Assembly (NCBI GenBank): GCA_937876385.1
Contig: CALFHQ010000535.1
Span: 1-9,190 of the forward strand
DNA: 9,190 bases
Source of the DNA: an uncultured Pseudomonadota bacterium
GTDB lineage: Bacteria; Myxococcota_A; UBA9042; CAIXZC01
Direction of reading: 5' to 3'
Positions 1 to 6,720 of the stretch are shown here, one piece after another (within the stretch, counting starts at the first letter, position 1; the number at the start of each line of letters is the position of its first letter). The notes under the pieces were generated by a model. The model worked only from the letters and a program-made list of their open reading frames with translations, was not told the origin of the DNA and searched no databases. Made by a program: the position numbers and the translations under genes.

Positions 1-555
1 GGTCCACTTCCATTTCGTGACCGAGGCTCCCGCCGGGGCCACCGAGTCTGCTGCTGACAGGTGGACCGTGTTTCCCACAAAGACGGTGTTTTCTTCCTCG
101 ATGGTGATGACCGCCGAGGGGCAATCCAGTTCTGGGGTGAGGCCGCACTCTTCGGGTTCAGCGAGACATTCCTCGTTGACCAGCCCGTCGCAGTCGTCGT
201 CAACGCAGTTGCCGCAGAATTCCTCGGGGGGGATGCAAGGTCCCCACTCCTTCAAGCACCGATGCCATCCGGCGGATCCGCAGGAAGTAACGCAGGAACC
301 TTCGCTTCCAGGTTCGCAAGGGTAATTGAAGCCGCTTTGGTCTTCTGTGGTGATGTCGGTTGAAGTGGTGTCTGGATTGCTGTCGGCCGACAGGTCCGTA
401 GCGGTGCCGTCGATAGTCGAGTTGGAATCTGGTACGACGGCGTTGTGGTCTTCGACAAGGTCGGTGCCTGAGCTGTTTGCCGGGTCACCTCCGCAGGCGT
501 CGGTGAAGGCCAGGAGTAAGGCAAACAATATTGAAGCGATGGCGCTATTGTTCAT
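1..555 (-). CDS. Cys-rich lipoprotein with MopE-like motif and start of a PKD-like domain (partial, 3' end beyond window)
   Basis: The frame is open from position 555 to the left edge (185 codons, no stop), so the C-terminus is missing. Residues 1-20 form a hydrophobic signal segment ending TDAC, with Cys21 the likely lipidation site; this lipobox is imperfect and the n-region lacks basic residues. Residues 22-75 are Asp/Thr/Ser-rich and look like an unstructured stalk. Residues 80-130 are very Cys-rich (C80, 88, 92, 100, 107, 114, 117, 122, 130) and include NCVDDDCDGLVNEEC, resembling the repeated acidic motif of MopE-like metal-binding proteins of Myxococcota and relatives. From about residue 147 the pattern (VITIEEENTVFVGNTVHL, then Trp-Lys-Trp) resembles the first strands of a PKD/Ig-like domain. 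An alternative ATG at 561 overlaps the upstream stop as ATGA. I prefer 555 because GGAG sits 7 nt before it. Inferred role: a surface-exposed or periplasmic lipoprotein. Ligand and function are unknown. Confidence 0.8.
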   Translation of the reverse strand, partial: MNNSAIASILFALLLAFTDACGGDPANSSGTDLVEDHNAVVPDSNSTIDGTATDLSADSNPDTTSTDITTEDQSGFNYPCEPGSEGSCVTSCGSAGWHRCLKEWGPCIPPEEFCGNCVDDDCDGLVNEECLAEPEECGLTPELDCPSAVITIEEENTVFVGNTVHLSAADSVAPAGASVTKWKWT

Positions 556-557
556 GG

Positions 558-1370
558 TCATTCTCCACATCCTTCCAGGACTTCGATGACGCTGTTTACT
601 CCGCCGTATCCATCGTCAGTGGTGTTGTCGTTGGCGGGGTCTGGAAGCCAGTTGCCGTCCACGATGAACTTGTACTGGTAGCTTCCGGGGTCGAGCTTCA
701 AGGTCACATCGAAGGTGTCGTCTCCGTCGGCATCGGTGAGCACATCGGCCGTGTCAGCGGAGGCACCCCAGTTGTTGAAGCTACCTGAAAGGAGCACTTC
801 GTTGACCGTTGGCGAGGCGGCGTAGGAGAAGAGCGTATCGCAATTGGTGGGAAGGGGAGGGTCGGTGGGTTCGGGGGGAATGACCTCGATGACGTTGACC
901 ATCAATTGCTGGGTGCCGGTGAGGCTCCCGCTGTCGGTGACGGTAATTATCACGGGTTCGGCTCCAAACCAGTTCACCGGCGCTACGATGTACAGTTCGT
1001 GCCCCTGGAGAAGTTCCAACGCGACATGCTGGGCGTTCCAGGTGAGGGTCAAGATGTCCTTGGCGTCTTGGCTGTCGTGGAGATACGGCGCCAGGTCCAG
1101 GGTTGTGCTGGTGCCCATGGGCAGTTCCAGGGGGTCGAGTTTGTCGATGGACGGAGGGGTGTTGTTGGATGTGTCGGGTTCCATCTTGTCGAGGGGGATG
1201 TCCTCCAGCAAGTCCGTTCCCGCCTGGTCCGCCAAGGAGTTTGAGTCCAGGCGAACGGTGACATCGTAGTTTGGAAGCTCGGGCCACATGTCGGACAGGT
1301 CCTGGGGCGACTCAGTGGAGCAGGCAACGCCCAGTACTACAGCCAGAACGCACATTATCAAGGGTCGCAT
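558..1370 (-). CDS. Lipoprotein with Ig-like domain and C-terminal AMPK/CBM48-type glycogen-binding-like domain
   Basis: This is a complete 270-residue protein. Residues 1-16 are a short signal peptide and Cys17 is the probable lipidated residue (GVAC, a loose lipobox). Residues 18-71 are acidic and probably a tether. Residues 72-163 match the bacterial Ig/cadherin-like pattern: a Pro-rich start, LDLAPYLHD, then VIITVTDSGSLTG and a closing V-N-V strand. A Pro-rich linker (164-175) leads to residues 178-265, which have hallmarks of the AMPK-beta/CBM48 E-set fold: GSFNNW (196-201), DADGDDTFDVTL, PGSYQYKFIVDG (228-239), Trp241, DP (243-244) and GGVNSV. Cys177 and Cys268 bracket this domain and could form a disulfide. 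The start is supported by GAGGTGA 3 nt upstream of the ATG. The stop overlaps an ATG of the next gene (ATGA), so the two are co-transcribed. No catalytic domain is present, so glycan or protein binding at the cell surface is inferred, not shown. Confidence 0.85.
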   Translation of the reverse strand: MRPLIMCVLAVVLGVACSTESPQDLSDMWPELPNYDVTVRLDSNSLADQAGTDLLEDIPLDKMEPDTSNNTPPSIDKLDPLELPMGTSTTLDLAPYLHDSQDAKDILTLTWNAQHVALELLQGHELYIVAPVNWFGAEPVIITVTDSGSLTGTQQLMVNVIEVIPPEPTDPPLPTNCDTLFSYAASPTVNEVLLSGSFNNWGASADTADVLTDADGDDTFDVTLKLDPGSYQYKFIVDGNWLPDPANDNTTDDGYGGVNSVIEVLEGCGE

Positions 1371-1434
1371 CGTTCACCTCTGGGTGACAGCTTCGTCAGT
1401 CTGGGAGCGAGAAAGCGGCTTCGCCGATGCGCCA

Positions 1435-1464
1435 AGACTAGCTGTGAACGAGAGGAGATGTCAA
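1435..1464 (-). promoter_or_regulatory. Candidate sigma70-type promoter of the lipoprotein operon
   Basis: On the minus strand a perfect -35 hexamer TTGACA (1464-1459) is followed after 18 bp by TAGTCT (1440-1435). The -10 box matches the consensus at three of six positions, including the key first two bases and the last T. Transcription would begin near 1428, giving a leader of roughly 58 nt before the start codon at 1370. The location directly upstream of the first gene fits. No operator could be assigned. Confidence 0.5.
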
Positions 1465-1544
1465 GTCAGGGTGCAGGCGGCCAAACTGCGGGTGCCGGAG
1501 AGGTTCGGTTTGTGTCGGCGCCGAGATTTTCTCCTTTCCATTGG

Positions 1545-1572
1545 TTGCACTGGTGGGGAAATCCACTATTTT
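1545..1572 (+). promoter_or_regulatory. Weak candidate promoter for htpG
   Basis: TTGCAC (1545-1550), a 16-bp spacer and TATTTT (1567-1572) form the best sigma70-like pair upstream of htpG, with three and four consensus matches. A short inverted repeat, GTGG-6 nt-CCAC (1553-1566), fills most of the spacer and could bind a regulator. I see no CIRCE element and no clear sigma32-type CTTGAAA/CCCAT pair, although htpG is often a heat-shock gene. A 10-bp perfect palindrome, TCGGCGCCGA, lies just upstream at 1515-1524. The remainder of the 1371-1658 gap shows nothing else I can support. Confidence 0.25.
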
Positions 1573-1658
1573 CTCTTCCAGACCCAGCCCCGGCGAGGCA
1601 TCTCATGGGTGTTTTGTCGGTTGAACGTTGACTCTGGTTGATCATAGAGGTGGTATTC

Positions 1659-3605
1659 ATGGCCCGAACGTACAAGTTTCAGACCCAGGCCCGGGAGTTG
1701 TTGGACCTGATGGTCTACTCCGTTTACTCAAACAAGGACATCTTCCTTCGTGAGCTCATCTCCAACGCGTCGGATGCATTGGACAAGTTGCGCCTGGAGT
1801 CCATGCGCAACGACGATTTGAAGCCTCTTGTGGGGGCTCCGGAGATTCACCTGTCGGCGGATTCAAAGGGGCGGACGCTGTCTGTCTCAGACAACGGCAT
1901 CGGGATGAACGAGGAGGACTTGAAGGCGTTCCTGGGGACCATTGCCAAGTCGGGCTCAAGGGAATTCGTGAATCTCCTGAAGGAAGCCAAAGGCAGTCAG
2001 GAGCAGGCGGAGCTTATCGGTCAGTTCGGCGTTGGGTTTTACTCCAGCTTCATGGTGGCCGACCGGGTGGTTGTGGAGACGAAGAAGGCCGGGGAAGAGC
2101 AGGCTTGGACCTGGGAATCCACGGGTGACGGGACGTACTTGCTCGGGAAGGGAGAGCGAGGCGAGCACGGCACCACGGTGACTCTGCATCTCAAGGACGT
2201 GGATGACGAATCGGGGATCCGTGACTTCACGCAAGAGTGGGTCTTGCGGGAGATCGTGGGCAAGTACTCCGACTTCGTTCCCCACCCCATCATCCTTCCC
2301 ATTGAGCGCCAGGAGATGGCCAAAGACGAGGAAGGAAACCCGATGGAAGACGGGGAACCGGTGACCGTGGTGAAGGCCGAGACCTTGAACTCCATGAAAG
2401 CGATTTGGACTCGACCGGAGAAGGACGTCACCGAAGAGGAGTTCAACGACTTCTACAAGCACCTGACGCACGATTTCCAGGACCCCATGTTGCGGATTTC
2501 GTCGAAGGCGGAGGGGATGTCGGAGCACCGCATGCTGTTGTTTGTCCCCACCAAGGCTCCCTACGATCTTTTCTATCGTGAGGCGGAGCACGGGGTGGAC
2601 TTGTACATTCGGCGTGTGTTCATCATGCACGACTGCAAGGAATTGCTTCCCTTCTACCTTCGCTTCATCAAGGGGGTTGTGGACTCGGAAGACCTGCCGT
2701 TGAACATCTCCCGGGAGATTCTCCAGCAGGACCGGCACATCTCCATCATCCGCAAGAACGTGATTCGCAAGGTGTTGGGGGCCCTGAAGACGACGTTGGA
2801 AGAGGACCGAAAGAAGTATGAGACCTTCTGGGCTCAATTTGGCCCGGTGTTCAAGGAAGGGCTGTTCCAGGACCACGCCAACAACAAAGATCTGCTTCCT
2901 CTGGTGCTGTTCGATTCCACCCACTCGGCCACTGAAAAGACCACCCTGGCCGAGTACATCGAGCGCATGAAGGAAGGGCAGGAAGCCATCTACTACCTCA
3001 CCGGGAAGAACCGCCAGGCCATTGAGAGTTCTCCCCACCTTGAATCGTTCAAGGCTCGGGGCATCGAGGTGCTCTTGCTCTCTGATGCCGTGGATGAGCT
3101 GTGGGTTCCATCGGTGCACGAGTTCCAGGAGAAGCCTCTTTCTTCGGTTGGAAAGGGAACCGTGGATCTGGGAAGCGAGGAAGAGAAGAAGAAGGAAGAG
3201 GAGGAGTTGAAAGAAAAGCAGACGCAGTTCAAGTCCCTCCTGGAGTTCTTGCAGAAGACCTTGGACGATCGGGTCAAGGAAGTTCGCTTCTCGACCAGAC
3301 TCACTGAGTCTCCGTCTTGCCTTGTGGGGGAGACCTACGACATGACCCCTCAGCTTGAGCAGATGATGAAGGCCATGGGGCAGGACGTCCCGGTGGCCAA
3401 GCGGATTTTGGAGTTGAATCCCTCGCACCCCATCCTCGAGCACCTGGAGAAGCGCTACCAGGCCAACGCCGAAGACCCGGATCTCTCCGACGCTGCCGAG
3501 CTTCTTTTCGGGCAGGCCGTGTTGGCCGAGGGCGGTCAGCTTCCCGATCCGGGGGAATTTGCCCGGCGCCTGTCCAAATGGATGCTGAAAGCCATGGAGG
3601 GTTAA
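1659..3605 (+). CDS. htpG: Chaperone protein HtpG (bacterial Hsp90)
   Basis: HtpG is a cytosolic, ATP-driven homodimeric chaperone that remodels client proteins, often with DnaK. The 648-residue product has all three Hsp90 domains. The N-terminal GHKL ATPase shows ELISNASDALDK with Glu32 and Asn36, DNGIGM (78-83), GTIAKSG (93-99), the GQFGVGFYS lid motif (121-129) and GTTVTL (171-176). The middle domain contains LNISRE with Arg352, the residue that contacts the ATP gamma-phosphate in the family. A Glu/Lys-rich stretch at about 505-522 joins it to the C-terminal dimerisation domain (RLTESPSCLVG, then LNPSHPIL). E. coli HtpG is 624 residues, so this is full length. I chose the ATG at 1659 because GAGGTGG lies 5 nt upstream and MARTYKFQT aligns with the family N-terminus; a TTG at 1638 would add seven unlikely residues. 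It is transcribed divergently from the lipoprotein operon and appears monocistronic. Confidence 0.97.
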   Translation: MARTYKFQTQARELLDLMVYSVYSNKDIFLRELISNASDALDKLRLESMRNDDLKPLVGAPEIHLSADSKGRTLSVSDNGIGMNEEDLKAFLGTIAKSGSREFVNLLKEAKGSQEQAELIGQFGVGFYSSFMVADRVVVETKKAGEEQAWTWESTGDGTYLLGKGERGEHGTTVTLHLKDVDDESGIRDFTQEWVLREIVGKYSDFVPHPIILPIERQEMAKDEEGNPMEDGEPVTVVKAETLNSMKAIWTRPEKDVTEEEFNDFYKHLTHDFQDPMLRISSKAEGMSEHRMLLFVPTKAPYDLFYREAEHGVDLYIRRVFIMHDCKELLPFYLRFIKGVVDSEDLPLNISREILQQDRHISIIRKNVIRKVLGALKTTLEEDRKKYETFWAQFGPVFKEGLFQDHANNKDLLPLVLFDSTHSATEKTTLAEYIERMKEGQEAIYYLTGKNRQAIESSPHLESFKARGIEVLLLSDAVDELWVPSVHEFQEKPLSSVGKGTVDLGSEEEKKKEEEELKEKQTQFKSLLEFLQKTLDDRVKEVRFSTRLTESPSCLVGETYDMTPQLEQMMKAMGQDVPVAKRILELNPSHPILEHLEKRYQANAEDPDLSDAAELLFGQAVLAEGGQLPDPGEFARRLSKWMLKAMEG

Positions 3606-3613
3606 AGAGCCCG

Positions 3614-5092
3614 CTATCGCACGAGCCAGTTGAGGAGTCTTTCCATCGTCTTGCCGTAAGGGGGCATCAACAGCCCCAACGCATTCCACTTCGCCTGATA
3701 GAACACCGGCTTCATTTTCGAGAAGGTCTCAAAGCCGGCCTTGCCGTGGTATGCCCCCATGCCGCTGGGGCCAATCCCCCCGAAGGGCAGGTTGGTTTGG
3801 GCGACGTGAAGGACCGTGTCGTTGATTGTGACCCCTCCCGAGTGGGTCGAATTGAGGACCTTCCGGATCCGCCGCTTGTTTTCATCGAAGTAGTACAGCG
3901 CCAGGGGACGGGGTCGATGGTTGATGGTTAGAATGGCCTCATCCAACTCGGTGTAAGTCTGCACAGGAAGAATGGGGCCGAAGATTTCTTCCTTCATCAC
4001 CCGCATGTCATCGGTGACGTCAAAGAGGAGAGTGGGCGCCATCCGGGTGCCTCCGTCGTCCCCTATTTCTCCCAAAGAGACCTTTCTGGCTCCCTTTGAA
4101 ACCGCATCGTCGAGGATGGCACGCAAACGCTCAAATGCCTTCGTCGTGATGATATGGGTGTAGTCTCGGGTGGTCGAAAGCTCGGGGTACAACTGCCCCA
4201 CATGATGCTTCATGGCCTGCTCAAACTCCCCTTCCTTCCCTTTGGGAAGAAGCACGTAGTCAGGGGCAATGCAGGTTTGACCGGCGTTGAGGCATTTTCC
4301 GAAGGTGATGCGCTTTGCGGCGGTTTGGAGTGGGAATTCGCTGTGAATCAACGCGGGGGACTTGCCCCCCAACTCCAGAGTAACCGGGGTCAGATTCTGT
4401 GCTGCCGCGACCATGACGTGCCGTCCCACTTCGGTGGAGCCGGTAAAGAGGATGTGGTCAAAGGGGAGGGCAGCGAATTTGCGGGCCACGTCCACTTGCC
4501 CCGATAGAATGGCCACCTCGTCCTCTTGAAAGGCTGAGGAGAGGACCTGTCGAAGGACCTTTGCTGTCTCCGGGCTGTTCTCCGACATCTTCACCATGAC
4601 CCGGTTGCCCGCCGAAAGCGCTCCGATGAGGGGTCCCAACGACAGGAAGAGTGGGTAGTTCCACGGAACGATGATTCCAACAACTCCCAGGGGTTGCGGG
4701 TGTATTCGAGCGGTTCCCGGTCGAAACCAGATGGACACGGGCACTCGACGAACCCGAGCCCATCGGGAGACGTGGGAGTGTGCATGCTTGATTTCATCGA
4801 GGATGGGAAACATTTCCGCCATGAGGGTTTCGTGGTGTGAGCGGTTCTGGAAGTCTCGGCTTACCGCTTCGACCAGTGCTTGCTGATTGCTCAGGAGCGC
4901 TGCCTTGAGCTCCTTCAGCCGTCGTTTCCTCAGAGGAAGATCGGGTGCCGGGCTATTTGTGAAGGCAATTCGCTGGCTGTGGTAGATTCGCTCAACCGCC
5001 TCCAATTCTGAAGAGGAGGATGTCGTGGATTGTGCTGAGGCAGTCTGTGGAACTTCCGGCCTGAGGGTGGAACCAGTTGGCTGGTGTGGCAT
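3614..5092 (-). CDS. NAD(P)-dependent aldehyde dehydrogenase, class-3/coniferyl-aldehyde-dehydrogenase-like
   Basis: It oxidises an aldehyde to a carboxylate with NAD(P)+. The 492-residue protein carries the full ALDH signature: PWNYP with Asn145 (oxyanion hole), GSTEVG (218-223) in the nucleotide-binding fold, ELGGKSP with general base Glu240, NAGQTC with catalytic Cys274, EEIFGP (368-373) and PFGGIGPSGMGAYHGKAGFETFSK near the C-terminus. The short N-terminus before the cofactor domain, the PFGGIGPSGMG-type ending and the C-terminal MPPYGK segment resemble ALDH3 and CalB-type coniferyl aldehyde dehydrogenases rather than class 1/2 enzymes. The true substrate (aromatic or fatty aldehyde) cannot be read from sequence. 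The first 30 residues are Ser/Thr/Gln-rich and look like a disordered extension. The start at 5092 is backed by AGGAG 6 nt upstream. The gene converges on htpG, with 8 bp between stop codons, and diverges from nqrA. Confidence 0.93.
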   Translation of the reverse strand: MPHQPTGSTLRPEVPQTASAQSTTSSSSELEAVERIYHSQRIAFTNSPAPDLPLRKRRLKELKAALLSNQQALVEAVSRDFQNRSHHETLMAEMFPILDEIKHAHSHVSRWARVRRVPVSIWFRPGTARIHPQPLGVVGIIVPWNYPLFLSLGPLIGALSAGNRVMVKMSENSPETAKVLRQVLSSAFQEDEVAILSGQVDVARKFAALPFDHILFTGSTEVGRHVMVAAAQNLTPVTLELGGKSPALIHSEFPLQTAAKRITFGKCLNAGQTCIAPDYVLLPKGKEGEFEQAMKHHVGQLYPELSTTRDYTHIITTKAFERLRAILDDAVSKGARKVSLGEIGDDGGTRMAPTLLFDVTDDMRVMKEEIFGPILPVQTYTELDEAILTINHRPRPLALYYFDENKRRIRKVLNSTHSGGVTINDTVLHVAQTNLPFGGIGPSGMGAYHGKAGFETFSKMKPVFYQAKWNALGLLMPPYGKTMERLLNWLVR

Positions 5093-5124
5093 TGTCCTCT
5101 CCTGGCTTGAAAAAGTGACCTATC

Positions 5125-5143
5125 GGAGGAAGTTGAATCCTCC
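5125..5143. repeat. Short inverted repeat in the aldehyde dehydrogenase leader
   Basis: GGAGGA (5125-5130) and TCCTCC (5138-5143) form a perfect 6-bp inverted repeat around a 7-nt loop, 33-51 nt upstream of the aldehyde dehydrogenase start. In that mRNA it would give a small GC-rich hairpin whose arm contains a purine-rich GGAGGA sequence. It could be a leader structure, a protein-binding site, or chance. No poly-T follows on either strand, so it is not a convincing terminator. Confidence 0.3.
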
Positions 5144-5239
5144 CGTGAAATACTGAACGCTTATGATGGGTATTTTCAAGTCCTTCGTTCTTCTCCAAAC
5201 TCTTGAGAGAGCGAACAGGTTCAGAACGGCTCTAATCCC

Positions 5240-5267
5240 TTGACACGATTTCGGCTGCTGCTATGCT
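5240..5267 (+). promoter_or_regulatory. Strong candidate sigma70 promoter of the nqr operon
   Basis: A perfect -35 box TTGACA (5240-5245) is separated by 16 bp from TATGCT (5262-5267). An extended -10 TG dinucleotide lies at 5259-5260, one base before the -10. Transcription should start near 5274, leaving a leader of about 55 nt before the nqrA ATG at 5329. The element faces the nqr genes. The rest of the 5093-5328 gap holds only the short inverted repeat at 5125-5143 and an imperfect one at about 5184-5215; I found no equally good promoter for the divergent aldehyde dehydrogenase. Confidence 0.65.
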
Positions 5268-5328
5268 ACCCCCGGATTTTTTGAGAAGAGTGCTGTTTCG
5301 AACCAATAGCAGTGGGCTAGAGGCCAGC

Positions 5329-6720
5329 ATGGGCGAAAACACATCTAGATTGCATGTCATCAAGAAGGGCCTGGATCTTCCAATCGAGGGAGAACCTCAG
5401 GGGGACGTCAAGCCAGCGGGAGAGGTAACCAAGGTAGCGGTGGTGGCGGAGGAATTCGCCGGCATGAGCCCTCGGATGCATATCCAGTTGGGGGACGTCG
5501 TCAAGCGGGGACAACTTCTCTTCGAGGATCGGAAGACCGCGGGGGTTCGTTTCACCGCCTGGGGGGCGGGGAAGGTTGTCGGGGTCAACCGAGGGGAGCG
5601 GCGCAAGCTGCTTTCCGTGGTCATTGACCTGGACGACTCCGAGCGCTCCGGGGACCCGTCGGAGATGACGTACGAGAGCTTCACAGGCAAACCGGCCAGC
5701 GAACTCACCGGGAGTGAGGTACGGGCTTTGATGCAGGAGATGGGACGATGGATTGCTCTTCGTTCCCGCCCCTTCGACAAGGTCCCTGCCGGTGACAGCG
5801 AGTCGGTCCCCATCTTCGTTACGGCCATCGACACCCGGCCCCTTTCCCCGAGTCCTGAGAAGGTGCTGGCGGGAAAGGAAGGGCTCTTCCTGGAGGGTTT
5901 GAAGGCGTTGGCGAAGTTGGCCGAGGGCAAGCCGGTGTACTTGTGCGTGGCAGCGGGATCTTCCCTGAATGGGGACGGCATTCCCGGAGTTTCGACGCAC
6001 CAGTTCAAGGGCCCCCATCCGGCTGGTCTCGCGGGTACGCACATCAATCTCCTTGACCCGGTCAATTTGAGGAAGTCGGCGTGGCACATCGGTTATCAGG
6101 ACGTCCTTGCCTTGGGCTCGGAAGTGAAAACCGGGAAGATGTACGTCAATCGTTGCTTCTCGCTGGCTGGGCCGCAGGTGAAAGCCCCGGGCATCCTTCA
6201 GGCGCGCCAGGGAGCGATGGTGGAACCCCTCATTGAAGGGAACCTCAAGTCCGGGGAGAATCGGGTCATTTCCGGCTCGGTGTTGTTTGGATTGACTGCC
6301 ATGGGCCCTGTGATGGGGTACTTGGGCTTGTATACAAACCAGATCTCGATAATCGCCGAAGACCGGGAGCGGAAGTTCCTGGGCTGGTTGGCGCCGGGGA
6401 GCAACATCTTCTCGGTGATGCCGCTGTTCTTGTCCTGGTTGACTCGTCGAGGGATGAAGATGCCCTTCACGACCAACACCTTCGGGAGCATGCGTTCCAT
6501 TGTGCCCTTTGGTGTTTTTGAGAAAGTTGTGCCGCTGGATCTGATGCCGACCTTCTTGCTTCGAGCGCTGCTCGCCAAGGATTTGGAGTTGGCAGACGAT
6601 TTGGGGGTGTTGGAGTTGGCGGAAGAGGACCTGTCGCTGTGCACGTTCGTGTGTCCGGGAAAGAACGATTACGGCCCGGCGTTGCGTGACATGCTGACCC
6701 GTATCGAGAAGGAAGGCTGA
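5329..6720 (+). CDS. nqrA: Na+-translocating NADH:quinone reductase subunit A
   Basis: NqrA is the cytoplasmic-side subunit of the Na+-pumping NADH:ubiquinone oxidoreductase, and has been linked to quinone binding. The 463-residue product follows the Vibrio-type protein (446 residues) from end to end: HVIKKGLDLPI near the N-terminus, the MHIQLGDVVKRGQLLFEDRK segment of a biotinyl-like fold, GPHPAGLAGTH (228-238), VISGSVL in the C-terminal half, and EEDLSLCTFVCPGKNDYG with Cys438 and Cys442 close to the end. The frame opens at an ATG at 5263, but that codon lies inside the -10 box and lacks a ribosome site. The ATG at 5329 has AGAGG 5 nt upstream and gives a family-like N-terminus with a modest extension (MGENTSRL). 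It is the first gene of the operon, and its TGA shares one base with the ATG of nqrB (TGATG), suggesting coupled translation. Confidence 0.96.
   Translation: MGENTSRLHVIKKGLDLPIEGEPQGDVKPAGEVTKVAVVAEEFAGMSPRMHIQLGDVVKRGQLLFEDRKTAGVRFTAWGAGKVVGVNRGERRKLLSVVIDLDDSERSGDPSEMTYESFTGKPASELTGSEVRALMQEMGRWIALRSRPFDKVPAGDSESVPIFVTAIDTRPLSPSPEKVLAGKEGLFLEGLKALAKLAEGKPVYLCVAAGSSLNGDGIPGVSTHQFKGPHPAGLAGTHINLLDPVNLRKSAWHIGYQDVLALGSEVKTGKMYVNRCFSLAGPQVKAPGILQARQGAMVEPLIEGNLKSGENRVISGSVLFGLTAMGPVMGYLGLYTNQISIIAEDRERKFLGWLAPGSNIFSVMPLFLSWLTRRGMKMPFTTNTFGSMRSIVPFGVFEKVVPLDLMPTFLLRALLAKDLELADDLGVLELAEEDLSLCTFVCPGKNDYGPALRDMLTRIEKEG

Noticed and set aside
781..1287. 168-codon minus-strand frame inside the CBM48-like lipoprotein gene
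   Set aside because: It is a Pro/Arg/His-rich shadow of the real frame, which has a signal peptide, ordered domains and a good ribosome site.
1621..1649. TTGAAC with CATAGA as an htpG promoter
   Set aside because: The -10 match is poor, and transcription would start at or after the htpG ribosome-binding site at 1647-1653.
1638..1658. Upstream TTG start for htpG
   Set aside because: It would add seven residues (MIIEVVF) that encode the ribosome-binding site region and are not typical of HtpG.
1956..3689. Long 577-codon open frame on the minus strand opposite htpG
   Set aside because: It is fully antisense to an unmistakable HtpG gene and its translation has no recognisable domain. Long antisense frames are expected in GC-rich genes with biased third positions.
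5150..5179. TTGAAA-type promoter for the aldehyde dehydrogenase on the minus strand
   Set aside because: TTGAAA (5179-5174) is acceptable, but no -10 hexamer with more than about three matches occurs at proper spacing, so I do not annotate it.
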